DNA of 64,000 bases. It comes from Romboutsia ilealis (GTDB lineage: Bacteria > Bacillota > Clostridia > Peptostreptococcales > Peptostreptococcaceae). Every line of letters starts with the position of its first letter. Within the stretch, counting starts at the first letter, position 1. The position numbers and the translations under genes were made by a program. Shown piece after piece: positions 45,773-53,595 of this stretch. The notes beneath the pieces were generated by a model, which saw only the letters and a list, made by a program, of their open reading frames with translations, ran no database searches and had not been told where the DNA came from. The stretch is taken from NCBI RefSeq assembly GCF_900015215.1, contig NZ_LN555523.1:378415-442414 (forward strand), read 5' to 3'.

Positions 45773-46411
45773 ATGAAATTAGTAGATATGACTATATGTG
45801 AATTCTCTGATGAAGTAGACTCTAAATCTCCAGCTCCAGGAGGAGGATCTGTATCAGCATTAGCTGCAAATATAGGAGTGGGGCTCTCTAGAATGATGGC
45901 ACATTTAAGTTTTGGAAAGCAAAAGTATGAAAGTCTAGATAAGAGTATCAGAGTTGAGTTTTTAAATAGATTTAATCAACTATCAGATATAAGGCAGGAG
46001 TTAGTAGATCTTATAGACAAAGATACAGAATCTTTCAATGAATTTATGAAAGCTATAAAGCTTCCTAAAAATACAAAGGAACAAATAAATTATAGAAATA
46101 ATGCAATACAAGATGCTACTTTATTTTCTATAGATATTCCATTTAAAACCGCAAAAAAATCTTTAAAAGCATTAAATATAATAGATTATATACTTGAGTA
46201 TGGAAATCAAAATACTATTACAGATCTGGGTGTAGGTGTACTTATGTTATATACAGGTGTAGAGGGCGCAGTACTAAATGTAAAGGGAAACTTAAAGTTA
46301 CTAGAAAATCAAGAGTTAAAAGAATATTATAATAAAGAGTGCCAATCTATATTAAATCAAGCTATTTTAATTAAAGATAGTATATTATCAACTATACATA
46401 ATAAATTGTAA
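45773..46411 (+). CDS. fchA: Formimidoyltetrahydrofolate cyclodeaminase
   Basis: 212 residues, AGGAGG upstream. All-helical cyclodeaminase fold: opening CEFSDEVDSKSPAPGGGSVSALAANIG contains the conserved PxPGGGS folate-binding loop, followed by LIDKDTESFNEFMKAIKLPK and a late DLGVGVLMLYTGVEGAVLNVKGNL. It cyclises 5-formimino-THF to 5,10-methenyl-THF, releasing ammonia, and thus feeds one-carbon metabolism. Family length about 210. Last gene of the histidine operon, ended by a bidirectional terminator. Confidence 0.95.
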   Translation: MKLVDMTICEFSDEVDSKSPAPGGGSVSALAANIGVGLSRMMAHLSFGKQKYESLDKSIRVEFLNRFNQLSDIRQELVDLIDKDTESFNEFMKAIKLPKNTKEQINYRNNAIQDATLFSIDIPFKTAKKSLKALNIIDYILEYGNQNTITDLGVGVLMLYTGVEGAVLNVKGNLKLLENQELKEYYNKECQSILNQAILIKDSILSTIHNKL

Positions 46412-46412
46412 T

Positions 46413-46446
46413 AAAAAAGCTAGAGTCTATACTCTAGCTTTTTTTA
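46413..46446. terminator. Bidirectional terminator
   Basis: AAAAAAGCTAGAGT pairs with ACTCTAGCTTTTTT around CTAT, perfectly symmetric, between convergent fchA and the basic-tail gene. Confidence 0.92.
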
Positions 46447-46908
46447 TTATTCACTTTTAGGAACTCTTTTTACCTTTTTAACAACTTTCTTTGTTTTCTT
46501 ATGTGTATTTGTTTCGTTGGAATTATCACTAGGTGAAGATTGAACATGTTTTGTTGATTTAGTTTTCTTAACTTTTTTTGTATTAGAAGAAGGTGTATCT
46601 GAATCATTTGATGGATTATGCTTTTTAGATTTACCTTTCTTGTTTTCTATTTTATCTTTAACTTCAGCATCATATATTTTATCCATAACAGAGTCTAATT
46701 TCTTTCTTTGCTCTTCGTTTAAAAAAGCTTTTAATTTAGAAACTACTTGTTCTTTTCCTTCAAGAGTTTTGCCTATTTTAACAAGTTCATCCATTAGTTC
46801 TCCTTCAGACTTGCCTTTATATCCATCTGCTATTTTTTCTATCTTGTCTTTGTCTATATTTTTTTCTTTAGCCATTTTTTCTAGGATTTCTGTATCTACT
46901 TTTTTCAT
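46447..46908 (-). CDS. Helical protein with Lys-rich histone-H1-like tail
   Basis: 153 residues, AAAGGGGTAAATTT before the ATG. Residues 1-85 are charged and helical (ILEKMAKEKNIDKDKIEKIA, LKAFLNEEQRKKLDSVMDKI). Residues 86-153 are disordered and rich in Lys, Ser, Thr and Asn (KKGKSKKHNPSNDSD; TKKVVKKVKRVPKSE). The tail resembles basic nucleic-acid-binding tails, for example of histone H1-like proteins, but no defined domain is recognised. The next gene (47115) has a similar helical core but an acidic tail. DNA condensation in the spore or coat charge balance are possible; both are inference. Confidence 0.7.
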   Translation of the reverse strand: MKKVDTEILEKMAKEKNIDKDKIEKIADGYKGKSEGELMDELVKIGKTLEGKEQVVSKLKAFLNEEQRKKLDSVMDKIYDAEVKDKIENKKGKSKKHNPSNDSDTPSSNTKKVKKTKSTKHVQSSPSDNSNETNTHKKTKKVVKKVKRVPKSE

Positions 46909-47048
46909 AAATTTACCCCTTTCTTATAATATAAATTAAATTCTATTCATATTATTTATATATAGAAATAATTTTGAAGTGGTGAAAGATAATTTAATTA
47001 AATAAAATTTCTTATAGATAATGTATATGCACTTAGTTAAAAAAAAAG

Positions 47049-47078
47049 TAACACTAAGATTAAATAAAACATACTTAT
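47049..47078 (+). promoter_or_regulatory. Sigma-K-like promoter of the acidic-tail protein gene
   Basis: TAACA at 47049-47053, 17 nt after AC, CATACTTAT at 47070-47078. Spacing agrees with the small spore genes and cdeC. No 5' hairpin is evident here. Confidence 0.45.
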
Positions 47079-47114
47079 ATATGAGGGAGAAGATAATTTA
47101 AGGGGTGACTATGC

Positions 47115-47873
47115 TTGAATAATCTACTATTGATAATAGGAATGATTGCACTGAGTAATGGAAATATATCTTTAGGTAATTTACCTTTATTTGATAATAA
47201 AAACAATCCTAAAGGAGAAAATAGCGATAATAAACGGACTAGAGAAAAAAAAATAAGAGATAACCCAAGAAAAAGAATTAAGAAAAAAATTTCAACTAAT
47301 AATAGAAGTGAGTTGTTTAAATTTAATATGAATGATATAAATAGGGGTATGAAAATGATGGATTTAAGCGATGAAGATTTAGAACGTGGCATGGAAATCA
47401 TAACAAGGACTAAAAAGTATATGTCACCAGATGAAAGAAAAATATTAATAAAAATTGAAAGTTTATTAGATTTAGTAAAAGGGATAAAAAAACTTAGTAA
47501 CATTGAATTTGACGATTATGAAGAAACAAACTTTTTTAGGAGTATGGATGAAGAAGATAAAAAAAATATGATGATAAAAGAAATTTTAGAAGTATTTCCA
47601 GAAAAGAGAAAAGATTCTCTTGATAAAGCTATAGATATGAAAAAGAAAATAGATTTATTTGCAGAATTATTCTTACCTGATGATTTTGGAGAAGGTGGAT
47701 TTAGTTTAAGTTCACTAGTTAATATAAATAATTTAGGAAGTATGAATAATCTTAAATTATTAGGTAGTCTTTTGAGAAGTGATGATGATAAAACATATGA
47801 AGAATATGATTGTGATGACGAAGAGTATGACGATGATGATTATGAAGATGAATACGAAGACGATGATGAATAA
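47115..47873 (+). CDS. Acidic-tail protein, probable sporulation-associated, unknown family
   Basis: 252 residues; TTG start at 47115 (AAGGGGTGA 6 nt upstream); the overlapping ATG at 47111 hits a stop after three codons. A short hydrophobic N-terminus (LLLIIGMIALSNGNISL) may be a weak anchor. A basic stretch follows (about 37-58, KRTREKKIRDNPRKRIKKK), then a helical middle (NDINRGMKMMDLSDEDLERGMEII; PEKRKDSLDKAIDMKKKIDL), a Gly/Leu-rich part (GEGGFSLSSLVNINNLGSMN), and an acidic C-terminus (DDDDYEDEYEDDDE). The amphiphilic layout is reminiscent of spore-coat morphogenetic proteins, but no family is recognised. A late-sporulation promoter lies upstream. Confidence 0.72.
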   Translation: MNNLLLIIGMIALSNGNISLGNLPLFDNKNNPKGENSDNKRTREKKIRDNPRKRIKKKISTNNRSELFKFNMNDINRGMKMMDLSDEDLERGMEIITRTKKYMSPDERKILIKIESLLDLVKGIKKLSNIEFDDYEETNFFRSMDEEDKKNMMIKEILEVFPEKRKDSLDKAIDMKKKIDLFAELFLPDDFGEGGFSLSSLVNINNLGSMNNLKLLGSLLRSDDDKTYEEYDCDDEEYDDDDYEDEYEDDDE

Positions 47874-47916
47874 AATGACATCTATAGTAAATACATAAGT
47901 AAAAAGGGAGAAAAAA

Positions 47917-48000
47917 ATGGGAAAATATAATAAAATTGCATTAATTGTCATACGAAACTACTTTAAAAATATTGTTTTTTATTATATAATAAGAATATAA
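47917..48000 (+). CDS. Possible 27-residue hydrophobic peptide
   Basis: ATG 47917 with AAGGGAG 6 nt upstream encodes MGKYNKIALIVIRNYFKNIV and seven more residues, ending with TAA at 48000 just where the 6S-like RNA begins. Basic and hydrophobic, like a membrane peptide. The SD is convincing, but the length and overlap with the RNA promoter make it uncertain. Confidence 0.3.
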   Translation: MGKYNKIALIVIRNYFKNIVFYYIIRI

Positions 48001-48184
48001 AATCCTGAAGCATTCGATACGGCTTATTTAAATTCAACCGACAAATGTTGAACGGGAGACCGTGTCTACTAAAATATAACATGCCTGTATTTATATAGGA
48101 AGTTAAAAGTTAGTAGTAGGTCACCCACCTGGGAGTATCTCGGGTATGAATTTATTGGGCCAACGGTGTTTTGGGATTTTTTTA
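47999..48184 (+). ncRNA. ssrS: 6S RNA candidate
   Basis: A segment of about 186 nt, G+C-richer than its flanks, with no reading frame and a T-run at its end. Closing stem: AAAATCC with GGATTTT, then GGCTTA with TGGGCC (G-U pairs). A 5'-side hairpin TTCAAC/GTTGAA lies in the bubble. Next come GGG/CCC and GACC/GGTC, then the terminal stem CTACTAA/TTAGTAG. The block GGTCACCCACCTGGGA and the ending CGGTGTTTTGGGATT resemble Firmicute 6S RNAs as I recall them. A -10 TATAAT lies at 47985. 6S RNA binds sigma-A RNA polymerase as a promoter mimic in stationary phase and sporulation. A covariance-model search would settle it. Confidence 0.7.
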
Positions 48185-48209
48185 GTGTTGCGAATATTGC
48201 AACACTAAA
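48181..48209. terminator. Bidirectional terminator
   Basis: TTTAGTGTTGC and GCAACACTAAA form a perfect 11-bp stem with loop GAATATT, between the 6S-like RNA and the convergent gene. Confidence 0.8.
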
Positions 48210-48212
48210 TAT

Positions 48213-49223
48213 TTAAAAACCTATAATAGCTATATCATCATTAACAGTAAAAATGGATGTTAAATTATATGATAAGTCGCCAGAGTAGTTCGATAAAAAA
48301 TTAGATCTACAAAAATCTTCATCTATACTAGTATCATCTATTTCATGTTCACTCCATGTTTTTCCTAAATCATTTGATATAGAAGTATATAATTTATTAT
48401 AATTTACCCACATTAAATAAATAGTTGATTTTTGCTTAACTAGACTAGGATATATACAAGTTGATGGTCCAGATACATAAATAGATCTACCTATATCTAA
48501 CTTATTTTCATTTAAGTAGCCATTCATATACTTTACAGCATATCCATTATCTATGCACTCACAGAATGTTAAATGATAAAAGTTCATACTGTCTTTTAAA
48601 ACAGATAAATATAATTTGTTTTTATTAGAGTTAGTAATTTGACAAGGATTGGTCCATGATAAAGTGCTAGAATTAAATCTAGAGAAAAATACTTCTTCGC
48701 ATCCATTTACAAGATTGAAATAAAATACTACAGGAGAGTTTTGAATCCATAAAACTGTAAAATTATCTAATACTATATGATTGATAAAATCAATTTTATT
48801 TTCTATCCAAATGCCATTATTATAATAGTGGTGGAATAAAGCACAAGTGTTTGTTGAATTATTATTATAAACATAGTAAAAAATGTGTATAGAATTATTT
48901 ACTACATTTATATGAGGAAATATAATATCAAATTTTTTAGAGTTATAAGTTAGAATATCTTTTTTAGAAATAATAGAAGAATCTTTAGGAATATGCATCA
49001 TTTTTAGACCATTATCTTTATATATACCATATATATCATTATTATCTAAACAAAAGGAGCAATTTGTAAAGTCCAATCCCTTTAGTTTATCAAAGATGTC
49101 ACTTGAAATTAAATTGTTATCTTTATCATAATGATCAATTTTTATATTATCGTTTACATAGAATTTGAAAATTTCTTTATTAGATCTCCTTACAATTGTA
49201 GAACACTTATTAATGAAACTCAT
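48213..49223 (-). CDS. Predicted beta-propeller-like protein (sialidase/BNR-like repeats), unknown
   Basis: 336 residues, AAGGAGG before the ATG. It consists of beta-strand-rich repeats with aromatic and Asn-rich strands. One unit, KLYTSISNDLGKTWSEHEI, carries the S-x-D-x-G-x-T-W Asp-box typical of BNR/sialidase propellers. Another unit reads LFHHYYNNGIWIENKI, resembling LxxFFNNDGVWKKNII in the gene at 50663. No signal peptide, membrane segment or glycosidase catalytic set is seen, so enzymatic sialidase activity is not claimed. The pair flanks cdeC on the opposite strand, which suggests a spore-surface role (inference). Confidence 0.7.
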   Translation of the reverse strand: MSFINKCSTIVRRSNKEIFKFYVNDNIKIDHYDKDNNLISSDIFDKLKGLDFTNCSFCLDNNDIYGIYKDNGLKMMHIPKDSSIISKKDILTYNSKKFDIIFPHINVVNNSIHIFYYVYNNNSTNTCALFHHYYNNGIWIENKIDFINHIVLDNFTVLWIQNSPVVFYFNLVNGCEEVFFSRFNSSTLSWTNPCQITNSNKNKLYLSVLKDSMNFYHLTFCECIDNGYAVKYMNGYLNENKLDIGRSIYVSGPSTCIYPSLVKQKSTIYLMWVNYNKLYTSISNDLGKTWSEHEIDDTSIDEDFCRSNFLSNYSGDLSYNLTSIFTVNDDIAIIGF

Positions 49224-49313
49224 AAAAATCCTCCTTATAAAAGTTTTTATAATAAATATATATTGGATATAAAAATTTTTATTCTAGTTATATCGGTAGA
49301 CTACTTGTTTAAG

Positions 49314-49365
49314 TAACAAATATCAATTTATATGCATATTATTAAGTAAGCAACAAAAGCTGCTT
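49314..49365 (+). promoter_or_regulatory. Sigma-K-like promoter and 5' stem-loop of cdeC
   Basis: TAACA at 49314-49318, 17 nt after AC, CATATTATT at 49335-49343. At the predicted +1, AAGCA (49348-49352) pairs with TGCTT (49361-49365). The SD GGGGAGG is at about 49384. Confidence 0.55.
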
Positions 49366-49401
49366 GGTTTTAGAATTCATTTAAGGGGAGGACAATGAAA
49401 A

Positions 49402-50616
49402 ATGCAAGACCTTAAAAAAAATAAAAGAAAAATGAATCAATCAATGTTACAACATGAAGCTAAAGAAGACTTAAATGAAGAGTTACAAGGAGATATAGCT
49501 AGATCTTGTAAACAAAAAGGATGTGACTGTAATAAACATAACGAGGAGCATGAATTTGAATGCGATTGTGTATGTAAGCCAAAACATAATCATAAACATG
49601 ATGAAGAGTGTAAACCTTGTGAAGTAGAATCTGATGAGTGTGTAGATAATGTATGTGGTGAAGAATGCTGTACACCTTTAGCATCACATAAATTCTCAAC
49701 AGCAAATAGTGTACCACTTGCTATAGAAACAAATAGAATATTTGATAGTATAAAATTTCAAGTATTTACAGATGCAGATGCTCCTAATGGAGAAGATTTA
49801 TTCTTTGAATATGAAGTTGTATCAGTTAATGGTCCTATTCCAAGATCAGGAGTTGTAAATGTAAATATAGATAAAGTATGTATGAACTATACAGATGTAA
49901 TAATACAACCTGGATGTACAACTTTAGAAGATCATATAGTAAGAGCTATAAAAGAAGCTGAAAAAGAGCCTTGCGAGCAAGAAAATCTTTGTCCAGAATT
50001 TGGAGATATAGATGGAGAATTCTGCAAAACTTCTTTTGAATATAATGTTTGTGGAAACCAAAACAGAGAATGTTCTTCTAAAGGAAAAGGTGAAAGAGCA
50101 GCATATAAAGAAAAAGGATTAAAGGTTATAGTTAAAAACTTAGTATTAGAATTAAGAGGTAAATGTGGATGTACAGATGTTACAGTACTTGCATATCCAG
50201 CAAGAAGAACAGGTAATGGTGATTTAGAGTTAGTTAATAAAGTAGTATTTAATTTTAATACTTTGACAGCTCCTATGTGTGTACCAGCAAATGGAACATC
50301 ATTTACACTAAGACAAAATTTCCAAACTGCCTTAACTGTTGATTGCATAGGAAAAACATTATTAAAATTAGTAGATGAAAATTGTTGTGAATGCTACTAT
50401 GATTTCTGCATACCAAATGGAATAGACTTAATACTTTGCTTAGAAGAAACAGTTAGTATTTTAGTAAGTGAACAAATAGTAGTATTAGCATATCCAAATG
50501 CAGTAGAACCAAGAATAGTAGATACTTTTGCTAAAGTTTGTGATTTTACAAATAATACAGGAAATAACGACAACGATAATCATGGAAAGAAAAAAGGATG
50601 CAATTGCATGAGATAA
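49402..50616 (+). CDS. cdeC: Cysteine-rich exosporium morphogenetic protein, CdeC family
   Basis: 404 residues with 31 Cys. Start MQDLKKNKRKMNQSM matches the CdeC opening as I remember it, and C. difficile CdeC is also about 405 residues. The N-terminal third is Cys/His-rich (GCDCNKHNEEHEFECDCVC; KHNHKHDEEC). The middle and C-terminal regions are beta-rich with conserved stretches such as VFTDADAPNGEDLFFEYEVV and VLAYPARRTGNGDLEL, ending in KKKGCNCMR. CdeC organises the exosporium layer and coat of C. difficile spores and self-assembles by disulfides. The neighbouring SpoVB-like gene and small spore genes fit the C. difficile order. ATG 49402 has GGGGAGG 11 nt upstream. Confidence 0.85.
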   Translation: MQDLKKNKRKMNQSMLQHEAKEDLNEELQGDIARSCKQKGCDCNKHNEEHEFECDCVCKPKHNHKHDEECKPCEVESDECVDNVCGEECCTPLASHKFSTANSVPLAIETNRIFDSIKFQVFTDADAPNGEDLFFEYEVVSVNGPIPRSGVVNVNIDKVCMNYTDVIIQPGCTTLEDHIVRAIKEAEKEPCEQENLCPEFGDIDGEFCKTSFEYNVCGNQNRECSSKGKGERAAYKEKGLKVIVKNLVLELRGKCGCTDVTVLAYPARRTGNGDLELVNKVVFNFNTLTAPMCVPANGTSFTLRQNFQTALTVDCIGKTLLKLVDENCCECYYDFCIPNGIDLILCLEETVSILVSEQIVVLAYPNAVEPRIVDTFAKVCDFTNNTGNNDNDNHGKKKGCNCMR

Positions 50617-50626
50617 ATATATAGAT

Positions 50627-50656
50627 AAAAGAGGCTATTTTATATAGCCTCTTTTT
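50627..50656. terminator. Bidirectional terminator
   Basis: AAAAGAGGCTA pairs with TAGCCTCTTTTT around TTTTATA, between convergent cdeC and the gene at 50663. Confidence 0.88.
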
Positions 50657-50662
50657 GATTGA

Positions 50663-51310
50663 TTATAATTTATATTTTATACTATAGCAGTATTCAAATA
50701 TATCGCTTTTTATATTAGATGAAGTATTTTTTTCATTTAGAGATATTTGATTACTACGAAGTAATGGAGTACTTGTTATCCATTTTCTAGATATACTATT
50801 AAATATTATAACATTATCGCATATATCTCTAGATAAAACATCTAGAGTTTTATATTGAAATATTATGTTTGATAATTCATCTATATTTAATTTATATATA
50901 GATGAGCTATCTTTAAAAACTTTATCAATTGTATGTCTAAACATATTATAATTTGAGATATTAAAATTTAGGTGTGAGATTTTAAATAAGTTATCATCTA
51001 AAGGATATTTCTCAACTACAAAAATATTAAAATAATCATTTAATATATAAAGTCTCATATCTTTAATATTTCTAGCACTATTAAAGCACTTACGTATTAT
51101 ATTTTTTTTCCATACACCATCATTATTGAAAAAATGAATAACTCTACCAATACTATCAATAGCTAATATATGAATATTGTTATCTTTATCGATATTAGCT
51201 GAGTAAGCATAAATATTATTAGCTAATCTTTCTGCACTTTCGTTTATATTTTTTATATATAGGAAATTTCTATCTGTGTATATATAAAAAGGTTTAATAT
51301 TAGTACTCAT
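50663..51310 (-). CDS. Beta-strand-rich hypothetical protein, paralogous in part to the 48213 gene product
   Basis: 215 residues, AGGAGG upstream. Its ATG overlaps the SpoVB-like stop (ATGA), so it is translated together with that flippase. Units such as DKDNNIHILAIDSIGRVIHF followed by FNNDGVWKKNII resemble the propeller-type repeats of the product at 48213, but the protein is shorter and lacks an Asp-box. No signal or membrane segment. No family recognised. Genetic coupling to a polysaccharide flippase and closeness to cdeC hint at spore envelope function. Confidence 0.68.
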   Translation of the reverse strand: MSTNIKPFYIYTDRNFLYIKNINESAERLANNIYAYSANIDKDNNIHILAIDSIGRVIHFFNNDGVWKKNIIRKCFNSARNIKDMRLYILNDYFNIFVVEKYPLDDNLFKISHLNFNISNYNMFRHTIDKVFKDSSSIYKLNIDELSNIIFQYKTLDVLSRDICDNVIIFNSISRKWITSTPLLRSNQISLNEKNTSSNIKSDIFEYCYSIKYKL

Positions 51311-52644
51311 TTTAACCTCCTAATATTTGAGAATTTAAAAGCTCTATAAAGAACTATAGTATGTAATAAAGATGCTAACATTGCTGTTAATGTTGTAGAA
51401 TAGACGTATCCATTTATATTTATGCTTGGTATAGGAAGCAGTATATATAGGCAAGCTAATTGGATTAACATAGTAGATATTGTAATTATGCTCGCTTGAA
51501 CTTCCTTTCTAAGTGCATGAAGTATTCCAGATAAAGTTTGATTTAAAGAAGTAAATAAAGGTAATAAAAACATGGATTTTAAATATATACCAGCTGATTT
51601 ATTCTTAAATACTAATAAACATAATTTATCTCCGAAGAAATAAAACATAATGGAACATAATCCGCCAACAAACAAAGTTAACAATATGGAATAAGCTATT
51701 TTTAACTTTATAGTTTTATAATTTTTTAAAGTAACTTCTTGTGAAATACTAGGAATTAGATTAACAACTAAAGCTGAGCCTAGCGTAAATGGTAGAGATA
51801 CAAAAGGGATAACCATTCCACTTATTACTCCGTATATACTTAAAGATTGATAATAACTAAGTCCAGATAATGCTAATCTTGATGGTACTATAATAGAGCT
51901 GATAGAATTTATTAATATGTTGGACATACGATTACAAGTTATTGGAACTGACATTTTTAATGTTTCTATAGATGAGTTATAGAAATCTTTAATACTTATT
52001 GTATATTTATTAGATAGATTTGAATTTTTATATAGACAACAAGTTATAAATAATATGTTAGCAACTTCGCCTATGGATATTCCTAATAAAGCTATATAGC
52101 AATTCAAGTAATCCTTCTTTATATGATTAATAAGAATATATACAAATAAGATTCTAAATACTTGTTCTATAACTTGACCTATAGCAGGAACTGTAGCATC
52201 TTTTAAACCATAGTAATATCCCCTTAGTATATTAGATATGGTTATTACTACTACAGCTGGACATATTCCCAAAACTAGTAAATACAAATTACTATCATTT
52301 AAAAGTCGAAAAGATAAATACTTAGCATTAAAAGATATAATTAAAGAAATAAATAAAGCGATAAAAAATGCTACGTATAATGTTGATATAAATAATACAT
52401 TTTTACTATGTTTATCTTTAGTAGCATTTTTGTTAGCTACAAGACAACTTAATGTAGTAGGAATACCCGTGGTAGTTAAAGCAATTGATACCATTAAAAA
52501 GTTGAATAATACATGATAAATACCTAATCCAGATTCACCAATCACTCTAGATAGAAATATTTTATATATAAATCCAAGAATCCTGACTATGAAGTTAGAT
52601 ACAAATAATATACTGGTAGATAATATGAGATTAGGAACTCTCAA
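51307..52644 (-). CDS. Polysaccharide/lipid flippase of the MOP superfamily, SpoVB-like
   Basis: 445 residues; TTG start at 52644 with GGGGGTG 7 nt upstream. About 14 membrane helices. Opening STSILFVSNFIVRILGFIYKIFLSRVIGESGLGIYHV is characteristic of SpoVB/MurJ-like oligosaccharide transporters, with the second-half repeat VPITCNRMSNILINSISSIIVPSRL. SpoVB is needed for spore cortex synthesis and likely moves lipid-linked peptidoglycan precursors. C. difficile has a flippase gene next to cdeC (from memory). Its ribosome-binding site is buried in a stem whose other arm begins 10 nt after the upstream stop codon. Confidence 0.88.
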   Translation of the reverse strand: MRVPNLILSTSILFVSNFIVRILGFIYKIFLSRVIGESGLGIYHVLFNFLMVSIALTTTGIPTTLSCLVANKNATKDKHSKNVLFISTLYVAFFIALFISLIISFNAKYLSFRLLNDSNLYLLVLGICPAVVVITISNILRGYYYGLKDATVPAIGQVIEQVFRILFVYILINHIKKDYLNCYIALLGISIGEVANILFITCCLYKNSNLSNKYTISIKDFYNSSIETLKMSVPITCNRMSNILINSISSIIVPSRLALSGLSYYQSLSIYGVISGMVIPFVSLPFTLGSALVVNLIPSISQEVTLKNYKTIKLKIAYSILLTLFVGGLCSIMFYFFGDKLCLLVFKNKSAGIYLKSMFLLPLFTSLNQTLSGILHALRKEVQASIITISTMLIQLACLYILLPIPSININGYVYSTTLTAMLASLLHTIVLYRAFKFSNIRRLK

Positions 52645-52649
52645 TAAAT

Positions 52650-52685
52650 CACCCCCTCATGTTTAAATATATTCATAAGGGGGTG
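52650..52685 (-). promoter_or_regulatory. RBS-sequestering stem before the SpoVB-like gene
   Basis: On the minus-strand RNA CACCCCCUUAUG (52685 to 52674) pairs with CAUGAGGGGGUG (52661 to 52650): 12 continuous pairs with one U-G. The 3' arm is the SD. The 5' arm starts 10 nt after the PHP gene stop, where a terminating ribosome would open it. Confidence 0.6.
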
Positions 52686-52694
52686 AAAAAATAA

Positions 52695-53489
52695 TTATAT
52701 CTTTATAAATTGTGGATTCATTTTATCAAATGAACATACATATTTAAATCCAATACTTTTTAGATAAGAATAAATATAATCAAAATTATATGCTATTTGA
52801 GCAGGATTATGAGAATCAGATCCAGTAGTTATAATTTCACCACCTAATTCTTTATACATATTTAATATATGTCTAGAAGGTGTTAAATCAGGTAAATTGT
52901 ATCGATAGCAAGATGTATTAATTTCTATTCCTTTACCATCATATATAGCTTGTTTCAATATTGATTCGATTATATCATTAAATGGTTTATCATCAAGTAT
53001 TTTGCTATAGTTGCCATATCTTTTTACTAAGTCTAAATGTCCTAATACCGAATAATTTTTATAAACCTTTATAATATCATATAATTCTTTATAATAATAT
53101 TCATAGGCTTCATGCTGACTCTTATCTAAAAAGAAATCTCCAAAGTATAACTCTGAACGATTTATAGCATGTTGAGAACATATTACAAAATCAAAAGGAT
53201 ATTTATTTATATCATTATTGCATTTATCAATTATTTGTTTTTGTAATCCTATCTCAATTCCTTTCTTTATAGAAATATTATTTTTATATTTATTTTGAAG
53301 AAATTGTATTTTATCGAAGTATTTATTATAATCTATGCCCCCGTCATTATCTGAGTCAAGATCGTAGTCAACATGATCAGTAAAGCAAATTTCTTTAAGA
53401 CCAAGTTCTATAGATTTTTTTATCATATCTTCCATATCCGCTTTGCTATCATTAGAAAAGTTAGAATGCATGTGGTAGTCATAAAACAT
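52695..53489 (-). CDS. PHP-domain histidinol-phosphatase-like protein (HisJ family)
   Basis: 264 residues, AAAGGGGAAA before the ATG. PHP metal motifs: YDYHMHSNFSND (HxH), ICFTDHVDYD, KKGIEIGLQ, FDFVICSQHAI, VLGHLDLVKRYG, GIEINTSCYRY, and a late TTGSDSHNPAQIAYNF. These place it with trinuclear-metal histidinol phosphatases that perform the penultimate step of histidine synthesis. No other his genes are near, so a different phosphomonoester substrate is possible. It precedes the SpoVB-like gene by 50 nt in one transcript. Confidence 0.9.
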   Translation of the reverse strand: MFYDYHMHSNFSNDSKADMEDMIKKSIELGLKEICFTDHVDYDLDSDNDGGIDYNKYFDKIQFLQNKYKNNISIKKGIEIGLQKQIIDKCNNDINKYPFDFVICSQHAINRSELYFGDFFLDKSQHEAYEYYYKELYDIIKVYKNYSVLGHLDLVKRYGNYSKILDDKPFNDIIESILKQAIYDGKGIEINTSCYRYNLPDLTPSRHILNMYKELGGEIITTGSDSHNPAQIAYNFDYIYSYLKSIGFKYVCSFDKMNPQFIKI

Positions 53490-53595
53490 AAATATTTCCC
53501 CTTTTTATAGAAATTTTGGTATTATATATACATACTATATTAACAAATATAAATATAGCCATCAATAAATTAATGTATACGTAAGTGGTGATAAG

